Shown in pieces: positions 23,001 to 33,060 of a stretch of 64,000 nucleotides of DNA. The position numbers and the translations under genes are program-made. Numbering within the stretch: the stretch's first letter is position 1; every line of letters begins with the position of its first letter. A model generated the notes under the pieces. The model saw nothing but the letters and a program-made list of their open reading frames with translations, was not told the origin of the DNA and searched no databases. The stretch comes from Aphrocallistes beatrix. Taxonomy: Eukaryota; Porifera; Hexactinellida; Sceptrulophora; Aphrocallistidae. The stretch lies in the NCBI GenBank assembly GCA_963281255.1, contig OY725488.1, forward strand, positions 4,549,925 through 4,613,924, given 5' to 3'.

Positions 23001-23604
23001 TATCTCGTATAATGACTGCGTTATGCTCGAATAACTATTGCTTAACTTTTAAAAATGTGACAATGACGTCATAATTCCATGATGAGTCTATATTTTCGTC
23101 TGAGCTCAGAACTTACTGGAGCCATAGCTAAAAGACTCCCACATGCCAAAAATCAGCTTTCTGCGCCATGCAGTTTCTTCAATTAATTCGTTACATAGAT
23201 ATATAGATATATATACACAAACATTAATTGAGTTTTAATAGTAAGGATGAGGGAGAGGGTGATGTTAATATTTTGGTTCTTAGTCACTTAGTTATTGAAT
23301 TTGTGCCTCCTATATACAAATACGTATCCTCAATTTGATTCGAAATTGGTACAAGTATAAGGAACTCGGATTATGAACAAATTGTCAAAAATTTCACAAT
23401 GCTGTTTCTTTGAGTTTAACCCTACTTGGACTCGGAATGTTGAAGTGAAAGTTAATTGAAAGTGAATTGGAAGTGAAAATGAAAGTGGGATTTTCTATTT
23501 ATACTTTATATCCCAAGTCCAAGTTGGGTTAATATATAAATTATTTTATATTGAAACGATTTAGACAAATTTTGTTCTTTTAGTTTAATTATTAATTATA
23601 GTGA

Positions 23605-24110
23605 ACAAGCGCGCTTCGCTTGCTTGCGCTGCGCGGCTGGCGGACACTTTGTGTCCGCCGGAGGCTCCCTTCGGTCGCCTGGAGGTGACACTGGTTAATT
23701 TTAAGGGAGATATCATCTCTAAATATGTCCATCTTAGTTTTAAAATCGACATCACTCGAAAAATCACCAAATTTGTCAATTTTTAAAATTTTGAAGAGTA
23801 ATGACGTCATAACAAAGTGATGAGTCATCATTTTTTGATGATAGTTGCATCATATGTGAGGCGTGTTAGTTTACAGATTCTATTAAAATTTCAGCCTTCT
23901 ATCTCCTATAATGGCTGAGTTATGCTCGAATAACTGTGTTGCTTAACTTTTAAAAATGTGACAATGACGTCATAATTCCATGATGAGTCGACATTTTGCT
24001 CTGAGCTCAAAACTTACTGGAGCCATAGCCAAAAGACTCCCACATGCCAAAAATCAGCCTTCTACACATGGCAGTTTCTTCAATCAATTCGTTACAGAGA
24101 TATACAGTGG
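23605..24110 (+). repeat. R-family repeat, copy C (most complete head)
   Basis: Begins CAAGCGCGCTTCGCTTGCTT, followed by the GGCGGACAC..GTGTCCGCC hairpin. It carries two TGACGTCA palindromes (about 23808 and 23970) and a TGAGTCA (about 23824). It is cut at about 24110 by a sequence starting CAGTGGAACCTGTATATAAC and faces copy D tail to tail. Confidence 0.9.
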
Positions 24111-24371
24111 AACCTGTATATAACGGCCACCCAAGGGACTGGACAAAATTGGCCGTTATGCACAGGTGACCGTTATATACAGGTGATTGTCTTAATCCCC
24201 AAAAGGTATCAACGTAAATGTCAAGTTTTTAGAAATCCATTACTTGAAGTAATTACATTAAACTTGTAACTTGTTTATCGTTCGTATCAGGTTATGCCTA
24301 GTAAATTTGAGAGGGCAATTTGTTGCATTCCTGCATTGCTTTAGGGAAAATTATCCTATATACGTTGAAAT
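24111..24371. other. Possible pogo/Tigger-like end between R copies
   Basis: CAGTGGAACCTGTATATAAC at 24114 and the following GGCCGTTATGCACAGG / GACCGTTATATACAGG units look like the CAGTGGAACC-type terminus of pogo/Tigger elements. No matching right end was found, so it is either a solo end or a deleted copy. Confidence 0.4.
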
Positions 24372-24930
24372 AATCCTTACTATTAAAACTCGATTAATAT
24401 TTGTACTATAGTATATATATATATATATATCTGTTACGAATTGATTGAAGAAACTGCCAGGCGCAGAAAGCTGATTTTTGGCATGTGGGAGTCTTTTGGC
24501 TATGGCTCCAGTAAGTTCTGAGCTCAGACGAAAATGTCGACTCATCATGGAATTATGACGTCATTGTCACATTTTTAAAAGTTAAGCAACACAGTTATTC
24601 GGGCATAACTCAGCCATTATAGGAGATAGAAGGCTGAAATTTTAATAGAATCTGTGTACTAACATACCTCACATATGATGCAACTATTATCAAAAAATGA
24701 TGACTCATCACTTTGTTATGACGTCATCATTACGCATCCAAAAATTTTAAATTCACAAATTTGGTGATTTTTCGAGTGATATCGATTAGCACAGTAGGAC
24801 AGACATATTTAGAGATGTTATCTCCCTTATAATTAACCAATGTGACTCCAGGCGACCGAAGGGAGCCTCAGGCGGACACAAAGTGTCCGCCAGCCGCGCA
24901 GCGCAAGCAAGCGCGAAGCGCGCTTGTAGA
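24372..24930 (-). repeat. R-family repeat, copy D (inverted)
   Basis: A full-length minus-strand copy: tail (CTTACTATTAAAACTCGATT), TA microsatellite, the CGAATTGATTGAAG block, two TGACGTCA sites, TGACTCA, then the GC head ending AAGCGCGCTTG. It is closely similar to copy C, which it faces. Confidence 0.9.
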
Positions 24931-25061
24931 AAATATTACTCGAATTCATATTTATCCATAATAAATATATCAACATCAGAAGATAGATTTTAGTTTGTAC
25001 AATGAATTTCAAGTAACTTTCTCTTTACTAGATTTAATACCCATTATATTCACTCACTCGT

Positions 25062-27330
25062 ATGGCGTATCAACCAAAGAGAACACGCTTGACTCAAATT
25101 AATTCTCTTTTTGGCTCTCTGGCTGAATTACCAATTAATCAGCTTCCATTAGGTAGAGATATATGTCAGTTTATTTCTAAGTGCAAGCAAGACCAAGAAA
25201 ATCAAGGTTGTATATACAATGGACAATTCTATTCTGTTTCAGACATTATCAATAAAGACGGTGGGGTCGCTGATCAGGTTGGTGGATGGGATTGGATAGA
25301 TAGCAATGGTATCACCCGAAATGGAATTTAGAAGCATGCATCTCTCCCTACTATATCTAAGAAAGGAGTCATTAAAGCTATAAACGTTCTTTATTCGGGT
25401 GCAAATAATATGATTCGTTCAATCCCTGAGGATCGAAGAAAAAGAAATAGAAAATATCAAGATTATGTGAGAAAGCACCTAGATACTCACTCTGTTTGAT
25501 ATTTGTTCTTGCAAATGCAAACGAGTTAGTTGCAATATGATGAAGTGTATTAAAACTGGTTGTGGCGAGATTCATCTCCTCTGTGAATGCATATGCAAAG
25601 TGGAAAAGAGAGAATTTTCATTTCTTTTTGACCAGAGAAGCAGCAGAGAGATGTTCATTGGTATTGATCCCCATATTTCCAACAAATTGCTAAAAATTGA
25701 ACGGAGGACTGTAGCCCTCGAAAAAAGAAGAGAAAATGAGGAAATTATGAAAATAAAGGAAGAGAGAGGTGAAGTGGAGTCTCATGAATACTCACTATCT
25801 GAAGACCTTGATCTTTACAATGATGTTGAAGATATGGAGCCATTCGCTAAACCTTATTTGCCTAATGCATTCTCTTTTCGAAATACTCAACCTATCCCAA
25901 ATATTGCAATTGCAGCAGATCGATATGGAGTCTCCAATCGAGATACAGCTGCTTTAATTGATTTTGGACTGATAACACCAGAGGAGAGGAGTCTTGTAAC
26001 TGACAAGAATAAAGTTGCGAGAGCACGAGAAAAATATTTACGACAGTTGCAAATGGAAGAGAGAATGGAAACAAATGATATTTTTGGTATCTATTTTGAT
26101 GGTAGACATGATTCCACATTATCAAAAGTGGAAATAAAAGGAAAATGGCATCCGAAAACTATAATGGAAGAACATTATGTTGTCATTTGCCAAAATGGCA
26201 CATATCTATTCTATACTAGTCCCGAATCTGGGTACGGGATCCAAATAGCTTCATCTATGTATGCTAATCTCGAAAAACTTGTTGGTTGCGATGGCTCTAA
26301 TGTAAATGTAAGTTGGAAGAATGGAACTATAGTTAACTTGGAGAAAAAGTTTGAAGAGAATTACAGTGCGCTATTTGTCTCTTACTTACTATTGAACTGC
26401 CTCTCAGACATCTTTTTGAATATTTCGATGGAAAAACTAGCGGACCAATATCTTTTAGTGGACCAAATGGTAAATTGCTTAAAGAGAAGCTATTATACAT
26501 GTCTGTAATAAACTTCGATCCAATTAGATCGGATGAATTTCCCAACATGATGAAATAATTGGTAGACAATTTTAATACTGACCAGTATTTTATCTACACG
26601 ATTTGCCAAGAATGTATTAAAGGTATCTGTGAGAAAGATCTTGTAGGACTCGAACCTAGTCCAATCTGTCATTCTAGGTGGCTGACACTAGCATGTAGAA
26701 TTGTCCGACTATATATGTCAACTGCTAATCCATCTTATGGGTTGAAGCGACTTACGATTATAGTACACGTAGTTAAGTTCTATGCACCTTGCTGGTTTTA
26801 TATTAATTAAAAGTCATTTAAAATTCACATATGGTCCAAAAACTATTTATGGATTTTCCACCACCTTACAAACTTGAGTTCTGATGAGCGAGATATCGCA
26901 AAGAAAACGTTACAAAGAAATGCTTTTTTTTCACACTCTGAAATAATTTTATTATCTATGTTATGTGTGAGGAACAAAGCATTCGTAGAGAGGCAGTTAA
27001 ACGTGAATTAGACCTGAGACGTAATAAACTAAATTTGGAAGAAGGATTATTAAGCCGTGATGAAGCATGTGGGAAAACAAGGAGCAATGATGAAAAATCA
27101 CTAGCGATTGGAATTAGGCCGTATAAACTTCCAATTGTGAACTTCTTAGCCGAATCATATACTGAATTTTTCGACTGAGACAGAACTATCGTCCGCATAC
27201 CCCCACTAATTCAAAAGAAATTACAATTACCAGGGAAATATTTTGTTGAGTATACACACTTCATTTGCCAGTGTTCTTACTGTGCTTCTATCAATGGGTA
27301 CATATCCTTCATGAAAGCTAATGTACCCTT
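25062..27330 (+). pseudogene. Transposase-like protein of an uncharacterised family (IYFDGR...GCDGS), broken
   Basis: Three open blocks in different frames read as one protein. Block 25062-25331 is N-terminal. In 25537-26508 the order is NIAIAADRYGVSNRDTAALI, FGIYFDGRHD, a KTIMEEHYVVI strand and VGCDGSNVN. Block 26559-26810 has SRWLTLACRIVRLYMST and KFYAPCWFYI. A further piece at 26963-27178 (RREAVKRELDLRRNKLN...) and degraded sequence to about 27330 continue it. I know this arrangement from multicopy uncharacterised arthropod and cnidarian proteins. The acidic FDGR and CDG residues and the distal RWLT segment suggest an RNase-H-like transposase. At least four frame breaks show it is dead. 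I cannot name a superfamily. Confidence 0.55.
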
Positions 27331-27599
27331 AAAACATAGGTTGAAACTAGCCATGCACACTTTAATACATCCAGTGAATTTATTTTTATGAATGTTGTTA
27401 TCCACAAACGTGTATACTGTTGTTCACTATACATAAACTTAAATGATTCTACAGATTCTAGGAACAGTGACAACTCAGTATTGATGTTGTAGGGTACTAG
27501 ATCATTTAAATGTCGAAAGACGCTTCACCCCCACAAGATTCCCACTTTCTCATTGCATATTAAGGTTCCACTCTGTTACTGGGGTCCTTCAGTTGACAT

Positions 27600-29150
27600 A
27601 TGATTAAGATTATCAAGTGTATTTGTTTTCAATGTGTTCGTTCCGTTGAGCTGTTTTAACACTTTTCATTGTTGAAAACAATATTTCCTTATGTGCACTG
27701 GATGCTGGAAGTACAGCAAGCCGAGCCAGTAAGTCAGAATTAAGAGAAAATGCACAAGTCATTGTTTCTTTGTTTGTAAGCCCTAAAACTGTTCTCACAA
27801 CCGCCAAATCTCCGGATACCGCTCAAAGAAATTTCGAATTCATGCACAATTTAATACTATCAATGCTCATAAGTTCTCCCAATTCAGCTATAGCTAATAG
27901 ATAAGTTTTATTCACATTCCTCGGATCACGGTAACCGAATAAGCCTGGTATCCTGACTTGTCTGAACCTGTCTTTGTTATTAGAGGTCAAAACATCAATG
28001 TATGATTGAACCTCTCCTCCTAAGTCCTTTGTTTCCAGTGGTTCTGAAATGTCGATATATTGTAGAGTTGTTTCAAGATTATTCAAGTATCCACTTTGTA
28101 AGGGATCCCTTTTCACGTTATCTAGAGCGGACAATTTATCCTGCATGATCCCTTCCACATCTAATAAGTTCAGTGTGGCTGCCTGCAATATCCTGGGAAG
28201 GTTTCCATTGATAGACAAGATGTCTGATAGCACAAGTAATGTCCCCACAAATTTAGGCTTAGACATTTGAAGTTTAAGTCCCAGAGCTATTACACTCCCT
28301 TCAACAGCATGCTGTTCGAGTGTGAGCTTTATAGACCTGAGATAACGTCTCAATGCATTTACAACACTCTGATGAGCCATCACGTTTCAGTCGGTCGTTG
28401 CTGGGGTTCATTTAGTACTTCTTCCATCTCTCTTAGTGCTGCTGTTCTTACGGTGCTTCTGGAGACCTGAACGATACTTCATTTAGACTACATACGCAGC
28501 TACACAGTGGGTAGCAATGAATTTGGGTACCAGTTCTTTGAGACGAGTTATTATGCCAGAGTGAGCACGAACCATGACGGAGGGCTCCATCTCAAACACC
28601 AACAGCAAGCTGAGATATATTTATACTATGGGTGCTTTGGCGGTCAGGTAGGTTACAATTGATTTTGTTATAACATCAGTAGTGCTCTGAGACATATCAA
28701 GATTTCTTGACATTTTCAATACTTTCTTTCCCACAGTGACTCCAATTTGCAAAAACATTTCAGTCATATCTGCGCAGATTGATAATTTGCATTCATACCC
28801 TTAAATAGCTCTGGCAATGTTGTATTACTAAGCTGAACGCATAGCTCCTTTAGATATGCGAATTTTGTTGTGTGTGGTATTTCCTTTTTTTGTCAGTCAA
28901 TGCACCGTTGAGCATTCCGAAAAGCAATTTCTCAAGTGTAAGAATGCTAGCATCTTCAATGATTTCCTTGACTATCTGTTTTATTGAAGCACGTACTATT
29001 CCCTCATTGTAGCAGGCAATTGCACTTGTAGAAGATAATCGGATCGGTGCTCCGTGAACGCCTCACTTACAAACACCTTTGTTTTGCTCCAGGTTTTCAG
29101 GTTCTCATGGGAGCAGTAGAGACAATATACCTCATCTTTTTTTAACACCC
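27600..29150 (-). pseudogene. hAT-like transposase (ZNF862-like), degraded
   Basis: On the minus strand, KDEVYCLYCSHENLKTWSKT near 29060-29120 looks like an N-terminal zinc-binding (BED/TTF-type) segment. A long open block (27823-28383) with FVGTLLVLSDILSINGNLPR resembles the helical insertion domain of ZNF862/C17orf113-like hAT proteins. A C-terminal block (27613-27807) with STMKSVKTAQRN matches the dimerisation end (..S.MKR.KT..RN..). Stops and shifts separate the blocks. No terminal repeats were identified. Confidence 0.55.
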
Positions 29151-29157
29151 AACAAAT

Positions 29158-29401
29158 TCTTTGGAGGATATTGATTATAACTTTAAGACAGAAGTATTTA
29201 GAGATGTTATCTACCTTATAATTAATCGCTCTGTGCCTATATACATACTATATACATACTGTGCCTATATACATACTCTGTGCTTATATACGTACATATA
29301 CATATACATATATGTATATAGGCACAGAACGATTAATTATAAGGTAGATAACATCTCTAAATACTTCTGTCTTAAAGTTATAATCAATATCTTCCAAAGA
29401 A
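29158..29401. repeat. Near-perfect palindrome inside an R-repeat context
   Basis: The segment 29158-29257 (TTCTTTGGAGGATATTGATT...) is repeated in inverted orientation at about 29300-29401, with a short TATACATA-rich loop. The arms contain the R-repeat module GTAGATAACATCTCTAAATA. This copy thus begins with a self-inverted duplication instead of the usual GC head. Confidence 0.85.
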
Positions 29402-29790
29402 TTTGTCAAATTCGATTTTTGATAAGTAATGATGACATGATAACAGTGATGAGTAATCATTTTTATAATAGCTGAATCATATTTGAGATATATCAATATG
29501 CACATTTTATTAAAATTTCAGCTAAAATAGCTGAGTTATAGTCGAAAAGCTAAAATTTCGAATTGTAAAAAGGTGACAGTGACGTCATAATCCCATGATG
29601 AGTCGAAATTTACGATGTTGATATATACAAGGTGGCTCATAAGTTCTGTGACATTTTTTCATACCCATTAATTTTAATTTTAATTTGGATAATAAGACAG
29701 TTAATCAAATTTATTTTATCACTAGATATTCAACATCAGTTTTTCATTAGTAATTTTCACATAAAATTTCATTTTAGTATTGTGTAGCTA

Positions 29791-30819
29791 ATGGAGCGTG
29801 ATCGATGTGCTGTAGTTGGATTATTTCAAGCGGGGTATAAACCGAAGGAAATTTCCAAAATGCTCAAAATGCCCAGGGAAAGAAGAATGTTTGTTGTTAG
29901 GGCCATTAAGAGATATCTGGAGACTGGAAATGTTGAGGATAGAGCCAGGAGTGGACGTCCGTGTACTGTTGTGACCCGAAAGGTGCGCAAGACGGTGCGG
30001 GAACAAATTCGAAGAAATCCCCGGCAATCTATGCGTAAAATGGCATCAGTCATTAAAATATCTCCCCAATCTGTTCAAAGGATCGTTAGGGACCATTTAG
30101 GAATGAAATCATTCAAAATGAAGAAGGTGCACTTCCTTACTGACAAGATCAAGGGAAAGAGACTGGTTAAGAGCAAGGGTCTGTTAAAGCAGCACGCTAT
30201 TCATGGAATGAACAACATTCTTTTTTCAGACGAGAAATTATTCACGATAGAAGAAGCTAGTAATGCTCAAAATGACAGAATTATATCATCTAGTGCTCAT
30301 TCAATCCCAGAAGAGTTGCATTACGTTGCGCGAGTTCAGAAACCACTCTATGTCATGGTTTCGGCTGGGGTTTCGGGCATTGGTCGGACATCCCTGGTTT
30401 TTGTTCCACCAGGAGCTAAAATCAATTCAATCTCGTATCGCGAGCTTATATTAGAGCCTGTACTGAAAGATCTAAGCCAGTCCATGTTCTCTGGGGAGTC
30501 TTTTTTATCTCAACAGGATGGTGCACCTGCCCACACCTCGAAACTCACCCAAGCATGGTTAAAGGAGAATATCCCCGATTTTATTACCAAGGAGGAATGG
30601 CCCCCCTACAGCCCCGATTTGAATCCAATGGATTACTCGATCTGGTCTATTTTGGAGACAAAGGCTTGTGCTAAAACCCACACCAATATAGAGTCTCTTA
30701 AGGCGTCGTTGAGGAGAGAATGGGATAAAATACCTCGGGAAAAACTGTGTGCTGCAGTAGAGGCCTTCCCTCGTAGATTAAATGCTGTAATTCAGAAGAA
30801 AGGAGGGTATATAGAATAG
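29791..30819 (+). CDS. Tc1/mariner transposase, DD37D (maT-like), intact
   Basis: 342 codons, the expected length, without a break. Residues 1-110 form the paired-type HTH DNA-binding region: a first HTH around AVVGLFQAGYKPKEIS, then a GRP-type hook in ARSGRP (residues 52-57). The catalytic domain has LFSDEK (first Asp), SQQDGAPAHTSK (second Asp) and WPPYSPDLNPMDYS (third Asp). Counting from the second to the third Asp gives 37 intervening residues, which defines DD37D/maT. It would bind the element's terminal repeats and move it to TA sites. This is the only full-length, undamaged transposase of the window, so the copy may be young. The Tc1 nested 80 bp after its stop separates it from the right end, which could reduce transposition of this copy. 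Confidence 0.93.
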   Translation: MERDRCAVVGLFQAGYKPKEISKMLKMPRERRMFVVRAIKRYLETGNVEDRARSGRPCTVVTRKVRKTVREQIRRNPRQSMRKMASVIKISPQSVQRIVRDHLGMKSFKMKKVHFLTDKIKGKRLVKSKGLLKQHAIHGMNNILFSDEKLFTIEEASNAQNDRIISSSAHSIPEELHYVARVQKPLYVMVSAGVSGIGRTSLVFVPPGAKINSISYRELILEPVLKDLSQSMFSGESFLSQQDGAPAHTSKLTQAWLKENIPDFITKEEWPPYSPDLNPMDYSIWSILETKACAKTHTNIESLKASLRREWDKIPREKLCAAVEAFPRRLNAVIQKKGGYIE

Positions 30820-31133
30820 TGATTATTTCTAGCATATTATTAGCAAAACATGCAAGTCTAGTGCAAATAGCAAGTAGGACCAGTGTATTTTAAATATACA
30901 CTCCCCCACCAAAAGTATTCGTCCACTATCTTTATCGGAATCCGGTTCTGATTATTTTAGGGAACTTCAACGTAACCCACTTCTTACACCTATGTATTAA
31001 TTGCTAAACACTCTGAAATAATATTGATTTAATATCACGTAAATATTTTTGAGGTTTGAAATATATATTAGACGTATACTATGGTGAAATTTGTACTCGC
31101 TGCATTTAAAACTGCTATCACACCGTGTAATAA

Positions 31134-32592
31134 CTAATCCTTGTACTTTCTTTGTAATCCCCCAACTAACTTTAGAGCTTGAAGTCGTTTGAGTAAACTT
31201 TCTACCAGTTTGCAAAGCGTTTGCGAAGGTAGTTCGTCCCATTCTTGTAATAGAGCTTCTTTGAGGTCTTTTAAATTCCTTGGACGGTTGCTTCTCGCAT
31301 TGATACATCTCTGGAGGATGTCCCAAAGAGACTCCATGGGGTTCATGTCCGGACTTTGAGGTGGCCATGTGAGAAGTTTAATGCAAGGTGCGTTGTACTG
31401 CATTAGAACAAGATTCGGCATTTCTCTTACTAAATTTGAATAAAATTTGCGATGAAAGGGTTTCAAAACATCATTGATATAAAGAGTGAAATTCAACCTT
31501 GAATCTACGACAATGCAAGGGTCCAGCTTACCATGACAAAAGCATCCCCATATTAATACAGATCCACCATCACCTTGCACTGTATTCACAATACAATCAG
31601 ATTTATAGGTTTCTCCCTTTTTTCTCCATACTCTAGGCCTCCCATCGGATTTAAACAGCTTGAACCTGCTCTCATCTGACCAAATGACATTTCTCCATTG
31701 GATAAACTCCACGCCTTATGAGTTTTATAAAAAACTAATCTTTTTTTCTTGTTCCTTGGTGAAATCAATGGTTTCGTTTGGCTACGCGAGCATAGTACCT
31801 CATCTCGTGCATCCGAAGCAGGGTTGGCAGGTTTTGTCCACTTGGACAAAACCTAGTGGTTTTAACCAGGTTAAAACCGTCCTGTCCAAAACCTCTTGGG
31901 TGGACAAAACTGGACAAAACCTCAAAATTTAATTTAATTCATAAATTCACAGTTATATCCAAGTTTTGTCCAAGTTTTGTCCAGGTTTTGTCCAAGTCTT
32001 GTCCAGGTTTTGTCCAAGTGTTGTTCGTGGCTTCCATGATAAATCGAATACAAAATATAGTTATGGTAATAAACAGGAGTTAGCAAGAAAATCCATTCAT
32101 TGTCCTCGCTCTCTTTCCATCCTAAACTGTTTCGTACCCACTGCAATGATTTAAATTTTCCATTAGGTTTTGTCCAGTTTTGTCCGGTTTTAACAGGTTA
32201 AAACCAGGTTTTGTCCACTGCCCTGTCCAAAACCTGTTTTGGACGGACAAAACCCAACTCTGATCCGAAGTCATGCTGTCTTAGGAAAAATTCGCATAGG
32301 AGCTAGTACATCATTATTAAATTGCTCAGTAATGGTGGATAAAGTAGACCATCTAATTTTCCTATATGTTTCTTCTCAGAGATCTCAAATTTATGTCTGT
32401 CAGTTTCTTCGGCCTTCCACTTCTTGCACGATTTTCCGTAGTGCCGTTGGCCAACCAACTTTTAAGAATCGATTGGATCGTGCTTCTAGGTACAGAAACT
32501 ATTTTAGAGATATCTCTTTGAGAATGTCCACACTTGTACAAACCAACAATCTGGTAACGTACATTAAGAGGAATCTCCATCTTCTTCACCAT
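31134..32592 (-). pseudogene. Tc1 transposase, interrupted and deleted
   Basis: The N-terminal block (32362-32592) carries the HTH and GRPKK hook (ENRARSGRPKKLTDINLRSL). The middle (31586-31849 and about 32275-32360) contains the remains of the second HTH and is split by the hAT MITE at 31819-32262. The C-terminal block (31134-31712) has IWSDESRF with the first catalytic Asp. Then LMQYNAPC has Tyr in place of the second Asp, followed at once by LTWPPQSPDMNPMESLWD, so about 20 residues before the final Glu are deleted. It is clearly inactive. Confidence 0.88.
31819..32262. mobile_element. hAT MITE, 444 bp, inside the Tc1 transposase
   Basis: Ends CAGGGTTGGCAGGTTTTGTC and, inverted, CAGAGTTGGGTTTTGTCCGT. 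A perfect 8-bp target duplication ATCCGAAG lies at 31811-31818 and 32263-32270. The interior is mostly repeats of a GGTTTTGTCCAAG unit in both orientations (for example 31957-32025) around a unique core. Non-coding. Confidence 0.92.
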
Positions 32593-33060
32593 ATTGTAGA
32601 AGCTAAAATATTGCTAAAAGATAAAATAATAAATTGAGGAATTTATAGTAGACATGAACATGAGTCTGAATTAGAACTGTGTCGAATATCGAGTCTATCA
32701 AAATATACAATAACATTGAAGGACTCTAAAGCCAATGATTATCACTAAATCCTAGATAGTTGATAGGCATGGAAGATAATTCAAAACTTAATTTGTCAAT
32801 CGAAAAGTACTGAATGCATTTTAAACTTGAACAATGAAAAATGTATTATGGTACTTTGATAAACGTAATTGTATTCCAGCTATTCATTACGCATGCTTAC
32901 TTAGTATATAGAAGGATGGACGAATACTTTTGGCCGGGCAGTGTATAAATGGGTTAATATAAATGTCACAGAACTTATGAGCCACCCTGTATCTCTCTGT
33001 AACGAATTGATTGAAGAAACTACCAGTCTCAGTAAGCTGATTTTTGACATGTAGGATGCA

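Larger units (their letters stand above)
21372..23250 (+). repeat. R-family repeat, copy B, split by a mariner
   Basis: The GC head (AAGCGCGCTTCGCTTGCTTG) begins at about 21372. The body runs to 21666, is interrupted by the mariner at 21669-23000, and resumes at 23001 to about 23250 with the CAATTAATTCGTTACA block and the TTAATTGAGTTTTAATAG tail. It lies in the WNK intron. Confidence 0.85.
30899..32943 (-). mobile_element. Tc1-like element nested in the DD37D element
   Basis: Left end CACTCCCCCACCAAAAGTAT and right end, inverted, CACTGCCCGGCCAAAAGTAT. TA occurs at 30897-30898 and 32944-32945. The length without the nested hAT MITE and its 8-bp duplication is about 1.59 kb, typical for Tc1. 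Confidence 0.92.
29628..32989 (+). mobile_element. mariner-like element of DD37D type, host of a nested Tc1
   Basis: Ends: CAAGGTGGCTCATAAGTTCT on the left, and the inverted CAGGGTGGCTCATAAGTTCT on the right. TA lies at 29626-29627 and 32990-32991. Without the nested Tc1 (30899-32943) the element is about 1.3 kb, a normal size. It carries an open transposase gene at 29791-30819, and the nested element sits downstream of it, so the gene itself was not broken. Confidence 0.93.
29402..33060 (+). repeat. R-family repeat, copy E, split by nested elements
   Basis: The body from 29402 to 29625 (with GTGACGTCATAATCCCATGATG) is interrupted by the DD37D element and resumes at 32992 with TCTCTGTAACGAATTGATTG, ending near 33060. 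Target TA duplication occurs at the break. Confidence 0.75.

Noticed and set aside
31957..32025. Regular short direct repeats that could look like a CRISPR-type array
   Set aside because: Units of about 12 bp without spacers, inside a hAT MITE in animal DNA.
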